A DNA stretch of 6,097 nucleotides from Burkholderiales bacterium (GCA_019746155.1 JAIESJ010000008.1:1-6097), one strand, 5' to 3'. Positions 1-5,158 are shown, counted from the stretch's first letter. Translations and numbers: made by a program. Notes: generated by a model not told the origin, from the letters alone.

Positions 1-213
1 GGCCGAATAATAGCCGCTGCGATCGTCAAGACAACTCAGGTTGACGATGCCGTCGGCGTCCCGATTGGCAGCCTCCGCCTGCAGCGCTGCAATCGCCGCA
101 GCCGACTCGTTATGCGTCGGTATCCAGAACGCGGAGCGCCATGACTCGACCCAGAAACGCTTGATTACCGTACAGCGGCCAAGCGGCAGTTTCCCGGGTT
201 CAAACACCTTCAA
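1..213 (-). CDS. Unrecognised protein downstream of the cytochrome gene, N-terminal part only
   Basis: An open minus-strand frame with protein-like composition starts 34 bases after the cytochrome stop and runs off the left edge, giving about 71 residues. The product begins MKVFEPGKLPLGRC if the TTG at 213 is used. GTG at 207 and ATG at 279, the latter overlapping the cytochrome gene by 31 bases, are alternatives, and none has a good ribosome binding site. A helix-like stretch rich in Ala (AAAIAALQAEAANRDADGIV) is followed by a strand ending in LSC. This pattern loosely recalls the helix-strand end of YbjQ/RcsF-like small alpha/beta domains, but that is a weak impression. There is no obvious signal peptide in the TTG form. 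Same strand and close spacing suggest cotranscription with the sulfite dehydrogenase genes. Function is unknown. I am fairly confident this is coding, not of the start. Confidence 0.5.
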   Translation of the reverse strand, partial: MKVFEPGKLPLGRCTVIKRFWVESWRSAFWIPTHNESAAAIAALQAEAANRDADGIVNLSCLDDRSGYYSA

Positions 214-247
214 CGGCGCCGTTGCGCAAGCGCGACGGACAACGCGT

Positions 248-622
248 TTACTTCGCAGCGTCCGTGGCGCGCGCGACATAGTCAGCCAAGGCCTGAATCT
301 CCTCCTCCGTCAGCGTATCCCTGTAGGCCGGCATATTGCCCAGCCCGTTCTTGATGGCGGTGGCCACGCGCCGCGCATCGGGCTTGAGCTCGTCGAGCTG
401 TGGACCGACCTGGCCGGTGGCCCCGGCGTCCTTGAGGGTATGGCACAGAGCGCAGGCGGGCCGCGCACTCTGGGTGAAGAGTTTTTTCCCCAGCGTCAGC
501 GCCGCCTGCTCCTGGGAACCGTTACTGTCGGCGCCGAATGAAGGGGGCATCATGAAAGCCGTCAGGGCGGTTCCAACGGCGGCGTAGAGGAAACGTTTTC
601 GAGGTGCGACGGGGCTTTTCAT
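248..622 (-). CDS. sorB: Periplasmic c-type cytochrome, probable electron acceptor subunit of sulfite dehydrogenase (SorB-like)
   Basis: This is a small monoheme cytochrome c of 124 residues. It has a basic N-terminus (MKSPVAPRKR), a hydrophobic signal segment and a likely Sec cleavage near FGA/DS, so the mature protein is about 95 residues in the periplasm. The heme-binding motif CALCH lies about 57-61 residues in. A GLGNMPAY segment about 40 residues later supplies the probable axial Met, and the C-terminal EEEIQALADYVA helix is typical of class I cytochromes c. The frame also opens at a GTG at 637, but the ATG at 622 is preferred because it gives a normal signal peptide; neither start has a clear Shine-Dalgarno sequence. 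It follows the sulfite dehydrogenase gene on the same strand, as SorB follows SorA in Starkeya novella, which supports a role in taking electrons from the Mo centre. The subunit assignment is inference; the cytochrome call is firm. Confidence 0.85.
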   Translation of the reverse strand: MKSPVAPRKRFLYAAVGTALTAFMMPPSFGADSNGSQEQAALTLGKKLFTQSARPACALCHTLKDAGATGQVGPQLDELKPDARRVATAIKNGLGNMPAYRDTLTEEEIQALADYVARATDAAK

Positions 623-673
623 TATAAGTGCCAGCACATTTGAACGGCAGAAGGGTGGAGAGGAGGTTAAACC

Positions 674-699
674 CAGCGCTGCGCGAGAGGGCAGCGCTG
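674..699 (-). other. Perfect 9-bp hairpin in the sorA-sorB intergenic gap
   Basis: CAGCGCTGC at 674-682 pairs perfectly with GCAGCGCTG at 691-699 around an 8-base loop. It sits between the sulfite dehydrogenase stop and the cytochrome start. On the transcribed (minus) strand it is followed by GGGTTTAACC, not a real U tract, so it is more likely a partial attenuator, an mRNA-processing site or a stabilising element than a full terminator. Confidence 0.5.
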
Positions 700-712
700 C
701 GTTATTCCCGCC

Positions 713-1912
713 TCAGGCGACAGTAACCTGTACCGCGTGGTCACGCCAGCTGTTGTTGCCGTAACCGCTCAAGTTCTCGACACGGGTCTCCGGCTGCACG
801 TTGCCCTCGGCATCGATGGCGCGGCTGGCGATCGTGTAGGTGCCGGGCTGCAGCTTGACCGGGAAGACGAACTGGCGCCAGGCGTAGCGGCCCAGGTCCG
901 GCCCGATAAACTTTGCTTCCTTCCAAGTCTTGCCGCCATCGACGGACACCTCGACGCGCTTCACGGCGTTGATCCCGCCGAACGCCACGCCATTGATCTG
1001 CACCATCCCGGAGGACACCGGGCCGCTGTCGCTGTTGGGGAAATTGACCCATGACTTCACGTTCATCTCCCACACGGACGGCTGGCTCGGATCTCCCTTT
1101 CCGCCGAGCGGCGACATGCGATAACCCGTCTTCATGATCTTGGCGTCGGTCTCCTCGCGCGTGAAGGCCAGCCGCTTGATGTACTTGACGTTATTGACGC
1201 CGGTATAGCCTGGCACGATGAGCCGCAGCGGCCCGCCGTGCGCGAGGGGGATGGGCGCACCGTTCATCTCCCAGGCGAGCAATGCGTCGCCCATGGCCTT
1301 CAGCGGAACGGAGCGTTCCACGATGATGCTCTTCGGATCGATGCCCTCGGGCAGCTTTTCGCCGCCGGTGCCGGTCATGAAAGCCATCCCATCCACGACG
1401 CCGCCCAACGCCTCGGCCACCGCCCGAACCGGCACGCCGCTCCATACAACGCATCCCGCAGCACCCACGGTCCAAGGTGTGCCGCTCGGCTTGTGCGGGA
1501 AAAACCCGCGGCCGTTGCCCGAGCACTGCAACACCATCGCGAGCGTCTCCAGCCCCATCGTCTTCAGTTCTCGGACGGTGAGCTTGCGCGGGTTATTGAC
1601 GCCTTCCACCGCCACTCCCCAGCCATCGCGATCCGCCACGATCGATGCGTCCGGCGCCGGCAGGTTGTTGCGGATGTAGAGCTGATCGGCCGGGGTGATT
1701 ATGCTGGTGCCGAAGGCGCTGCGCCTGGTCTCCAGCGTGCTGGAGCTGTGGACAATGACGCTTTTGGCGTCTTTCCAGGCGACATACTGCGGCAACGGCT
1801 TGGCCTGCGCCGAGCTTGTCGAACTCCAGCTGCCAAGTCCTGCCGCCGCCAGCGCCCCGGCACTGCCTGCCAGAAACCGGCGGCGGTGAAGGTTTTCAAT
1901 GGTATCGGTCAT
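713..1912 (-). CDS. sorA: Periplasmic molybdopterin sulfite dehydrogenase (sulfite oxidase family, SorA-like)
   Basis: This 399-residue enzyme should oxidise sulfite to sulfate in the periplasm and pass electrons to the cytochrome encoded next. Residues 9-15 (HRRRFLA) form a twin-arginine motif, followed by a hydrophobic stretch and a likely cleavage after AQA near 37, so it is exported folded by Tat. The oxidoreductase Mo-binding domain spans about 75-250 and the Mo-co dimerisation domain about 275-398. C130 in LQCSGNGR is the expected molybdenum ligand. R81, H225, R230, K243 and Y264 line up with the human sulfite oxidase residues R160, H304, R309, K322 and Y343 from memory. Residue 83 is Asn where SorA and vertebrate enzymes have His. 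The length fits a heme-free SorA/YedY-type subunit; the sulfite oxidase-like residues and adjacent cytochrome favour SorA over MsrP (YedY). AGGAGG at 1921-1926, 8 bases upstream, supports the start. Confidence 0.88.
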   Translation of the reverse strand: MTDTIENLHRRRFLAGSAGALAAAGLGSWSSTSSAQAKPLPQYVAWKDAKSVIVHSSSTLETRRSAFGTSIITPADQLYIRNNLPAPDASIVADRDGWGVAVEGVNNPRKLTVRELKTMGLETLAMVLQCSGNGRGFFPHKPSGTPWTVGAAGCVVWSGVPVRAVAEALGGVVDGMAFMTGTGGEKLPEGIDPKSIIVERSVPLKAMGDALLAWEMNGAPIPLAHGGPLRLIVPGYTGVNNVKYIKRLAFTREETDAKIMKTGYRMSPLGGKGDPSQPSVWEMNVKSWVNFPNSDSGPVSSGMVQINGVAFGGINAVKRVEVSVDGGKTWKEAKFIGPDLGRYAWRQFVFPVKLQPGTYTIASRAIDAEGNVQPETRVENLSGYGNNSWRDHAVQVTVA

Positions 1913-1920
1913 CTTTGTCT

Positions 1921-1926
1921 CCTCCT
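1921..1926 (-). promoter_or_regulatory. Strong Shine-Dalgarno for sorA
   Basis: AGGAGG on the minus strand lies 8 bases before the ATG at 1912. It is the best ribosome binding site in the operon, in contrast to the weak or absent sites before the sigma, anti-sigma and cytochrome genes. This suggests the enzyme is the most heavily translated product. Confidence 0.7.
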
Positions 1927-1973
1927 GTCGTCATGTGCATTATGAGTGGGTGAAGCGGTGATGCGTACTCGGA

Positions 1974-2567
1974 TCAGCTTTTTTTCAGCAGGCGCTCTGT
2001 CTCAACTAGCACTTTGGCATTGTCCGCTAGCAGCAGAATGGTCTTGCCGGGCACGCCTTCCATCAAGCGCCAGTGCCGACCGAGCCATTGTCCCTCGCCC
2101 GACGGGGCATCTGGAACCGGTTGTTCAAAAGCCAGGATGGTAACCATGCCGCCCCCTTTTTCGATGAAGGTGGTCACGTGGTACGCCCTTCTGCCGGCGA
2201 TGTCGCAGGGCCGCTGCAGTTGCAGCAACCCGGGCAGCGATGCGCCTTCGCTCAGTCCCATCGCGTACAGCATCGCAAGCTTGTTCTTCTGGAAGTCGCC
2301 GCGCAGTGTGGCCTCACGATGCTCGTGCACCATGGCCTCGCGTACCAGCTCCGGGGGATAGACACGGACGAAAACCCACAACCCGAAAGCCACCGTGAGC
2401 ACGATGCCTGCTAGGGTGGCCGCCGTGCGTCGCCAAGGCACGGTTTTATATAGGCTGAGGGGCGCCTCGGGCGCCTCGGTGGCGTCCTTTAGCGATGCAG
2501 TCACAAGGAAGTCAAATTGGGTCCACGGCACTTGCCGCGGAGACGGATCAGGGCGTTCGGGTGTCAT
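1974..2567 (-). CDS. Single-pass membrane protein, probable anti-sigma factor (DUF3379-like)
   Basis: This 197-residue protein has a cytoplasmic N-terminus (about 1-47), one transmembrane helix (about 48-69, TLAGIVLTVAFGLWVFV) after a WRR anchor, and a periplasmic C-terminal domain of about 125 residues. The layout, and its place directly behind an ECF sigma gene with a 26-base gap, match anti-sigma factors. The periplasmic part carries HEHRE (81-85), a lone C121 in CDIAG, H130 and a GGMVTILAFEQP strand (139-150). This order of His-Glu, Cys-x-x-x-Gly, His and VT-strand reminds me of the DUF3379 family often found beside ECF sigma genes. There is no zinc-binding HxxxCxxC motif, so a ZAS-type redox sensor is unlikely. 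It probably holds the sigma at the membrane and releases it on a periplasmic signal; sulfite is an attractive guess given the next gene. No strong ribosome site is visible. The function is inferred mainly from context. Confidence 0.7.
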   Translation of the reverse strand: MTPERPDPSPRQVPWTQFDFLVTASLKDATEAPEAPLSLYKTVPWRRTAATLAGIVLTVAFGLWVFVRVYPPELVREAMVHEHREATLRGDFQKNKLAMLYAMGLSEGASLPGLLQLQRPCDIAGRRAYHVTTFIEKGGGMVTILAFEQPVPDAPSGEGQWLGRHWRLMEGVPGKTILLLADNAKVLVETERLLKKS

Positions 2568-2593
2568 GAGTCGTCTGACGTAGTTCGAAAAGG

Positions 2594-3172
2594 TTACTTA
2601 TCCCGAGCGGCGGCGTTCGCGCCGGTCCGGGGCAACTCCACGATCTCCGCCGTCTCGGCAGATCCCCTGGAAGCCGCCCGGGCGCCGGCTCCAGAATCAG
2701 CCATTGCCTGCTGCAGCGCCCTGCGGGCGCGGTTGAGCCGCGACAGCACCGTGCCGGGCGCCACTTCGAGCGCGATGGCCATCTCAGAAACGGCCATGTC
2801 TTCGAAATAAAAGAGCGTCAGGACCTCCCGGTGCATGGTGGAAAGTTTCTGCATCGAGCGAAGGATGTCGAGCCGTTGTTCCAGCGCCGTCACGGCATCC
2901 GCGCCTGGGCGGTGGTCCTGTTCCTCGTCGTACGGCACGTTGGGCTCGGCAAGGCTGCGCAGCGCTTCGTGGCGCAGGATCTGGAACAGCCAAGCTCTCG
3001 CCAGTCTCCGGTCGCGCAACTGGTCCATATTGCGCCACGCAAGCTCGAAACAGTCCTGCACGACCTCTTCCGCGATCGTGCGGCTCCCGGTCAGCGCCCA
3101 CGCGCTCCGGAACAGGAAACGGTAGTGGTCGCGAACCCAGCTGTTGTAGAGGCGCTCTCGGGAGCCGAACAT
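2594..3172 (-). CDS. ECF-type RNA polymerase sigma factor
   Basis: This 192-residue protein has the two-domain ECF layout. Sigma region 2 spans about 12-75, with the core-binding stretch AEEVVQDCFELAWR (34-47) and the -10-recognition segment LARAWLFQILRHEALR (57-72). A short linker leads to region 4 at about 100-155, with a helix-turn-helix in LSTMHREVLTLFYFEDMAVSEMA... followed by VAPGTVLSRLNRARRAL. About 35 low-complexity Ala/Gly-rich residues follow. It is the first gene of a run with the putative anti-sigma, sulfite dehydrogenase and cytochrome, so it most likely transcribes this operon including itself. From memory, Sinorhizobium meliloti RpoE1/RpoE4 respond to sulfite and control the sulfite dehydrogenase sorT, a useful precedent. 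I did not find a confident -35/-10 pair upstream. The sigma call is firm; the target genes are inferred. Confidence 0.92.
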   Translation of the reverse strand: MFGSRERLYNSWVRDHYRFLFRSAWALTGSRTIAEEVVQDCFELAWRNMDQLRDRRLARAWLFQILRHEALRSLAEPNVPYDEEQDHRPGADAVTALEQRLDILRSMQKLSTMHREVLTLFYFEDMAVSEMAIALEVAPGTVLSRLNRARRALQQAMADSGAGARAASRGSAETAEIVELPRTGANAAARDK

Positions 3173-3200
3173 TGCTCGAATACTTTTTTGCCTTTGTTAA

Positions 3201-3220
3201 AACTTGAGCGGTTACAAGTT
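3201..3220. promoter_or_regulatory. Perfect dyad upstream of the ECF sigma gene
   Basis: AACTTG (3201-3206) and CAAGTT (3215-3220) are perfect inverted arms around an 8-base spacer, ending 28 bases before the sigma start. On the minus strand the dyad contains TGTAACC, which resembles some ECF -35 elements (GTAACC), but no convincing -10 follows at 16-17 bases. It may be an operator, part of the autoregulated promoter, or a leader hairpin. Confidence 0.35.
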
Positions 3221-3483
3221 GAGACGGCGGCCCCGCCTTTCCACCCTGTGGAGCGTCTCGAGGGCCAGCGCTAACCCGACGAAACGAACCTTTTATACGA
3301 AAGCGTAAGAGGCTTCGCGTGTGCGAAATATTCCAAGCTCTTGAAAAAATCCGACCCCTGCGGTTGGCCCCGAGGCGCCCCAAATAAATTGCAGGCTTTT
3401 CAATGCCCTACGAACTGCGGCAGCCGACGTGTTGGCTTGTCGGTCTTTCAGCATGCTTGCGAAAACCGCCTTGACGGGATCAG

Positions 3484-3525
3484 CCACACCCTCGTCTTAC
3501 GTGACGAGAACGCTTGCCGGTGTGG
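3484..3525. other. Nested inverted repeat (two stacked perfect stems)
   Basis: The outer arms CCACACC (3484-3490) and GGTGTGG (3519-3525) pair perfectly over 7 bp. Immediately inside, CTCGTC (3491-3496) pairs with GACGAG (3503-3508) over 6 bp with a 6-base loop, leaving a 10-base bulge on one side. No U tract follows on either strand, so it is not a simple terminator. It could be a leader RNA fold, an operator or a repeat fragment. Confidence 0.4.
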
Positions 3526-3614
3526 ATTTGACCTGGTTTGATGGACACTTCAATACTGTGACAAAGGAAGTTATACGAGTCACGAAACCGGCCGTATCCG
3601 CTTGACATTTAAGA

Positions 3615-3636
3615 GGGGCCAGACTGAGCCGACCCC
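3615..3636 (-). terminator. Possible terminator-type hairpin beyond the ammonium transporter gene
   Basis: On the minus strand GGGGTC pairs with GGCCCC (one G-U pair) around a 10-base loop, followed by TCTTAAAT, a weak U tract. On the plus strand the same dyad, with a C-A mismatch, is followed by ACTTTTTCTCGTTTT, a better U tract. Function as a terminator in either direction is plausible but not certain. Confidence 0.35.
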
Positions 3637-3660
3637 ACTTTTTCTCGTTTTGGCGTAGAA

Positions 3661-3686
3661 CTAACGCATTTTAGGCATTGCGTGAG
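3661..3686 (-). terminator. Hairpin just after the ammonium transporter stop
   Basis: CTAACGCA (3661-3668) and TGCGTGAG (3679-3686) pair with a single mismatch around a 10-base loop. It starts about 15 bases after the transporter stop on the transcribed strand and is followed by TTCT only. It is a weak terminator or 3'-end stabiliser. Together with the neighbouring hairpin at 3615-3636 it has the look of a dispersed REP-like unit, which I cannot verify here. Confidence 0.35.
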
Positions 3687-3700
3687 TTTCGTCATGCGCG

Positions 3701-4903
3701 CTACCACCCTGCCTCCCGCTCCGGCGTCGCGGTGATCTTGTGGATGGAAAGGTCGGAGCCGTTGAACTCCTCCTCCTGATCCAGCCGGATGCCGACGACG
3801 GCTTTCAGCGCGCCGTATACAATCGCGCCACCAACCAGCGCCACCCCGATACCGAGCAGCGTGCCGAGCAGTTGCGATATAAACGTCACGCCGCCGATCC
3901 CGCCCAGGCTCTTGAGTCCGAAAATCCCGGCTGCGATGCCTCCCCACGCCCCGCACAGGCCGTGCAGTGGCCACACGCCCAGCACATCGTCGATCTTGAG
4001 GCGGTTCTGGGTCAGCGTGAACATGTAGACGAACAAGGCGCCCGCCACCCCGCCCGTCACCAGTGCGCCGATCGGATGCATGATATCGGAGCCCGCGCAG
4101 ATCGCGACCAGCCCGGCCAGCGGGCCGTTGTGCACGAAGCCGGGGTCGTTGCGACCGCTCACCAGCGCGGCAATGATGCCGCCCGCCATCGCCATCAGCG
4201 AATTCACCGCCACCAGACCGCTGATCTTGTCGATGGTCTGTGCCGACATCACGTTGAACCCGAACCAGCCGACCGACAGCACCCAGGCGCCGAGCGCGAG
4301 AAACGGGATGCTCGACGGCGGATGCGCGCTGATCGCGCCGTCCTTGCCGTAGCGGCCGCGGCGCGCGCCGAGCAGCATCACCGCCATCAAGGCGATCCAG
4401 CCGCCCACGGCATGCACCACCACCGAGCCGGCGAAGTCATGAAACTTGGCGCCGGCGGCCGCCTCCAGCCACGCCTGCACGCCATACTTGTCGTTCCACG
4501 CGATGCCCTCGAAAAACGGGTAAACGAAACCGACGATGAGCGCCGTCGCCATCAGTTGCGGATTGAACTTGGCACGCTCGGCGATGCCGCCGGACACGAT
4601 CGCCGGCACCGCCGCGGCGAAGGTGAGCAGGAAAAAAAACTTGGTCAGCTCGTAGCCGCTCTTTGCGGCAAGCTTCTCCGCGCCCGCGAAGAAATCGACA
4701 CCATAGGCCACCGCGTAGCCGATGAAAAAATAAGCAATAGTGGAAACCGCGAAATCGCACAGTATCTTGACCAGCGCGTTGACCTGGTTTTTCTTGCGCA
4801 CCGTGCCCACTTCGAGAAAAGCGAAGCCGGAGTGCATGGCTAATACCATGATGGCGCCGAGCAGAATGAATAGCGTGTCGCTGCTTATTTTCAGAGTTTC
4901 CAT
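3701..4903 (-). CDS. amtB: Ammonium transporter (Amt family)
   Basis: This 400-residue inner-membrane channel moves ammonium/ammonia into the cell and forms trimers in its family. About 11 hydrophobic helices are visible. The pore histidine pair is present: H164 in DFAGSVVVH and H314 in WPLHGLCG, matching E. coli AmtB H168 and H318. D156 corresponds to the D160 binding-site residue, the F91/F95 pair to the F103/F107 gate, and WFGFN (213-217) is the usual helix signature. The cytoplasmic tail (about 372-400) keeps the EEEFNGSDLSIHKI segment typical of PII-regulated Amt tails. Unlike E. coli AmtB there is no cleavable signal sequence; it begins directly with METLKISSDTLF. An AAGGGGGA Shine-Dalgarno sits 3 bases before the ATG. 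No glnK lies on either side within the window, although amtB is usually paired with glnK. Expression is probably nitrogen-regulated (sigma-54/NtrC sites upstream). The symbol follows family use; amt is equally valid. Confidence 0.95.
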   Translation of the reverse strand: METLKISSDTLFILLGAIMVLAMHSGFAFLEVGTVRKKNQVNALVKILCDFAVSTIAYFFIGYAVAYGVDFFAGAEKLAAKSGYELTKFFFLLTFAAAVPAIVSGGIAERAKFNPQLMATALIVGFVYPFFEGIAWNDKYGVQAWLEAAAGAKFHDFAGSVVVHAVGGWIALMAVMLLGARRGRYGKDGAISAHPPSSIPFLALGAWVLSVGWFGFNVMSAQTIDKISGLVAVNSLMAMAGGIIAALVSGRNDPGFVHNGPLAGLVAICAGSDIMHPIGALVTGGVAGALFVYMFTLTQNRLKIDDVLGVWPLHGLCGAWGGIAAGIFGLKSLGGIGGVTFISQLLGTLLGIGVALVGGAIVYGALKAVVGIRLDQEEEFNGSDLSIHKITATPEREAGW

Positions 4904-4935
4904 AGATCCCCCTTGGGTTAAATCTAATTATCTCA

Positions 4936-4952
4936 AGCAAAACTCATTCCAA
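4936..4952 (-). promoter_or_regulatory. Sigma-54 (-24/-12) promoter of the ammonium transporter gene
   Basis: On the minus strand TTGGAATG-AGTT-TTGCT matches the consensus YTGGCACG-N4-TTGCW, with the invariant GG and GC exactly 10 bases apart (4950-4949 and 4938-4937). This puts transcription start near 4925 and gives a 5' leader of about 22 bases that includes the Shine-Dalgarno. RpoN promoters need an enhancer-binding activator, and matching sites lie upstream. Confidence 0.8.
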
Positions 4953-4954
4953 AA

Positions 4955-4970
4955 TATCAAAATATTGATT
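4955..4970. promoter_or_regulatory. IHF-like site between the sigma-54 promoter and the NtrC sites
   Basis: The IHF consensus WATCAA-N4-TTR is matched perfectly on both strands: TATCAAAATATTG (4955-4967, plus) and AATCAATATTTTG (4970-4958, minus). It lies in a very AT-rich tract centred about 39 bases upstream of the predicted start, where IHF commonly bends sigma-54 promoters. The short consensus can occur by chance in AT-rich DNA; position raises its credibility. Confidence 0.5.
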
Positions 4971-5013
4971 TTATTGTATTTTTAAATTTATTCTCGAATA
5001 AAGCACCGATAAT

Positions 5014-5030
5014 TGCACCATTATCGAACA
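5014..5030. promoter_or_regulatory. Second NtrC-like site (one good half)
   Basis: TGCACCATTATCGAACA has a perfect left half of the NtrC consensus TGCACC-N5-GGTGCA and a degraded right half. Its centre (about 5022) is 31 bases, near three helical turns, from the stronger site centre at 5053, similar to the spacing of the two glnA enhancer sites in enteric bacteria. TGCAC half-sites also occur at 5032. Confidence 0.45.
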
Positions 5031-5044
5031 TTGCACTTGAAATG

Positions 5045-5061
5045 AGCACTGTTATGGTGCA
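5045..5061. promoter_or_regulatory. NtrC enhancer site of the ammonium transporter gene
   Basis: AGCACTGTTATGGTGCA matches the NtrC dyad GCAC-N7-GTGC perfectly in both halves and is close to the classical glnA sites. It is centred about 128 bases upstream of the predicted sigma-54 start, a normal enhancer distance. Nitrogen limitation would be expected to raise transporter expression. Confidence 0.65.
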
Positions 5062-5121
5062 TTTCATGCCGACGCAGCAACTCAGTCCGGGACAGCATAG
5101 AGTCGCGTTCAAGTATTGGCT

Positions 5122-5149
5122 GTAACCCATTGAGAGATTTACAGGTTAC
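5122..5149. promoter_or_regulatory. GTAACC/GGTTAC dyad over the -35 of the rightward ATPase gene
   Basis: GTAACC (5122-5127) and GGTTAC (5144-5149) are perfect inverted arms 16 bases apart, bracketing the -35 hexamer at 5130-5135. A repressor or activator could bind here. The arm shares TGTAACC with the dyad before the ECF sigma gene, possibly by chance. Confidence 0.35.
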
Positions 5150-5158
5150 GGTTATAGT
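5130..5158 (+). promoter_or_regulatory. Sigma-70 promoter of the GspE/PilB-like gene
   Basis: TTGAGA (5130-5135), a 17-base spacer and TATAGT (5153-5158) form a good housekeeping promoter. Predicted start is near 5165, about 18 bases before the ATG, leaving room for the Shine-Dalgarno AGAGG at 5169-5173. Confidence 0.65.

Larger units (their letters stand above)
3173..3700. other. 528-base intergenic region without a convincing gene
   Basis: This stretch separates the sigma operon from the ammonium transporter gene, both on the minus strand. Only short frames occur (64 residues at 3487-3293 minus and 66 at 3341-3541 plus), without recognisable motifs. It must hold the promoter of the sigma operon and the 3' end of the transporter transcript. 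Visible structure includes the dyad at 3201-3220, a nested hairpin at 3484-3525 and two hairpins at 3615-3686. A TATAAA-like hexamer lies on the minus strand near 3290-3297, but it has no good -35. The octamer CCGACCCC occurs twice, at 3350 and 3629. Confidence 0.6.

Noticed and set aside
41..541. Open plus-strand frame of 166 codons over the cytochrome gene
   Set aside because: It lies antisense to a cytochrome with a clear CxxCH motif and signal peptide, and to the trailing coding frame; its translation is Arg/Gly-rich with no motif.
713..1912. MsrP (YedY) methionine sulfoxide reductase as an alternative identity
   Set aside because: The length, the sulfite oxidase dimerisation domain, the retained sulfite-binding residues and the adjacent cytochrome c rather than a membrane heme b protein favour sulfite dehydrogenase.
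1238..1945. Open plus-strand frame of 235 codons
   Set aside because: Antisense shadow of the sulfite dehydrogenase in high-GC DNA; Arg/His/Ala-rich, without recognisable domains.
2784..3383. 199-codon minus-strand frame overlapping the sigma gene in another frame
   Set aside because: It shares most of its length with the sigma factor, which has clear region 2 and region 4 motifs; this frame is Arg/Pro-rich shadow sequence.
3293..3487. 64-codon minus-strand frame starting with GTG in the gap before the sigma gene
   Set aside because: No motif and only a poorly spaced GAGG before the start; it also overlaps the nested hairpin. It could be a degraded gene fragment, but support is insufficient.
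3341..3541. 66-codon plus-strand frame in the same gap
   Set aside because: No ribosome site, no motif, and it crosses the structured element; probably chance.
3602..3607. TTGACA hexamer on the plus strand
   Set aside because: No -10 at 16-18 bases and no plus-strand gene downstream.
3740..4843. Open plus-strand frame of 367 codons
   Set aside because: It is the antisense shadow of the ammonium transporter; the product is a His/Arg/Asp-rich shadow composition with no domain.
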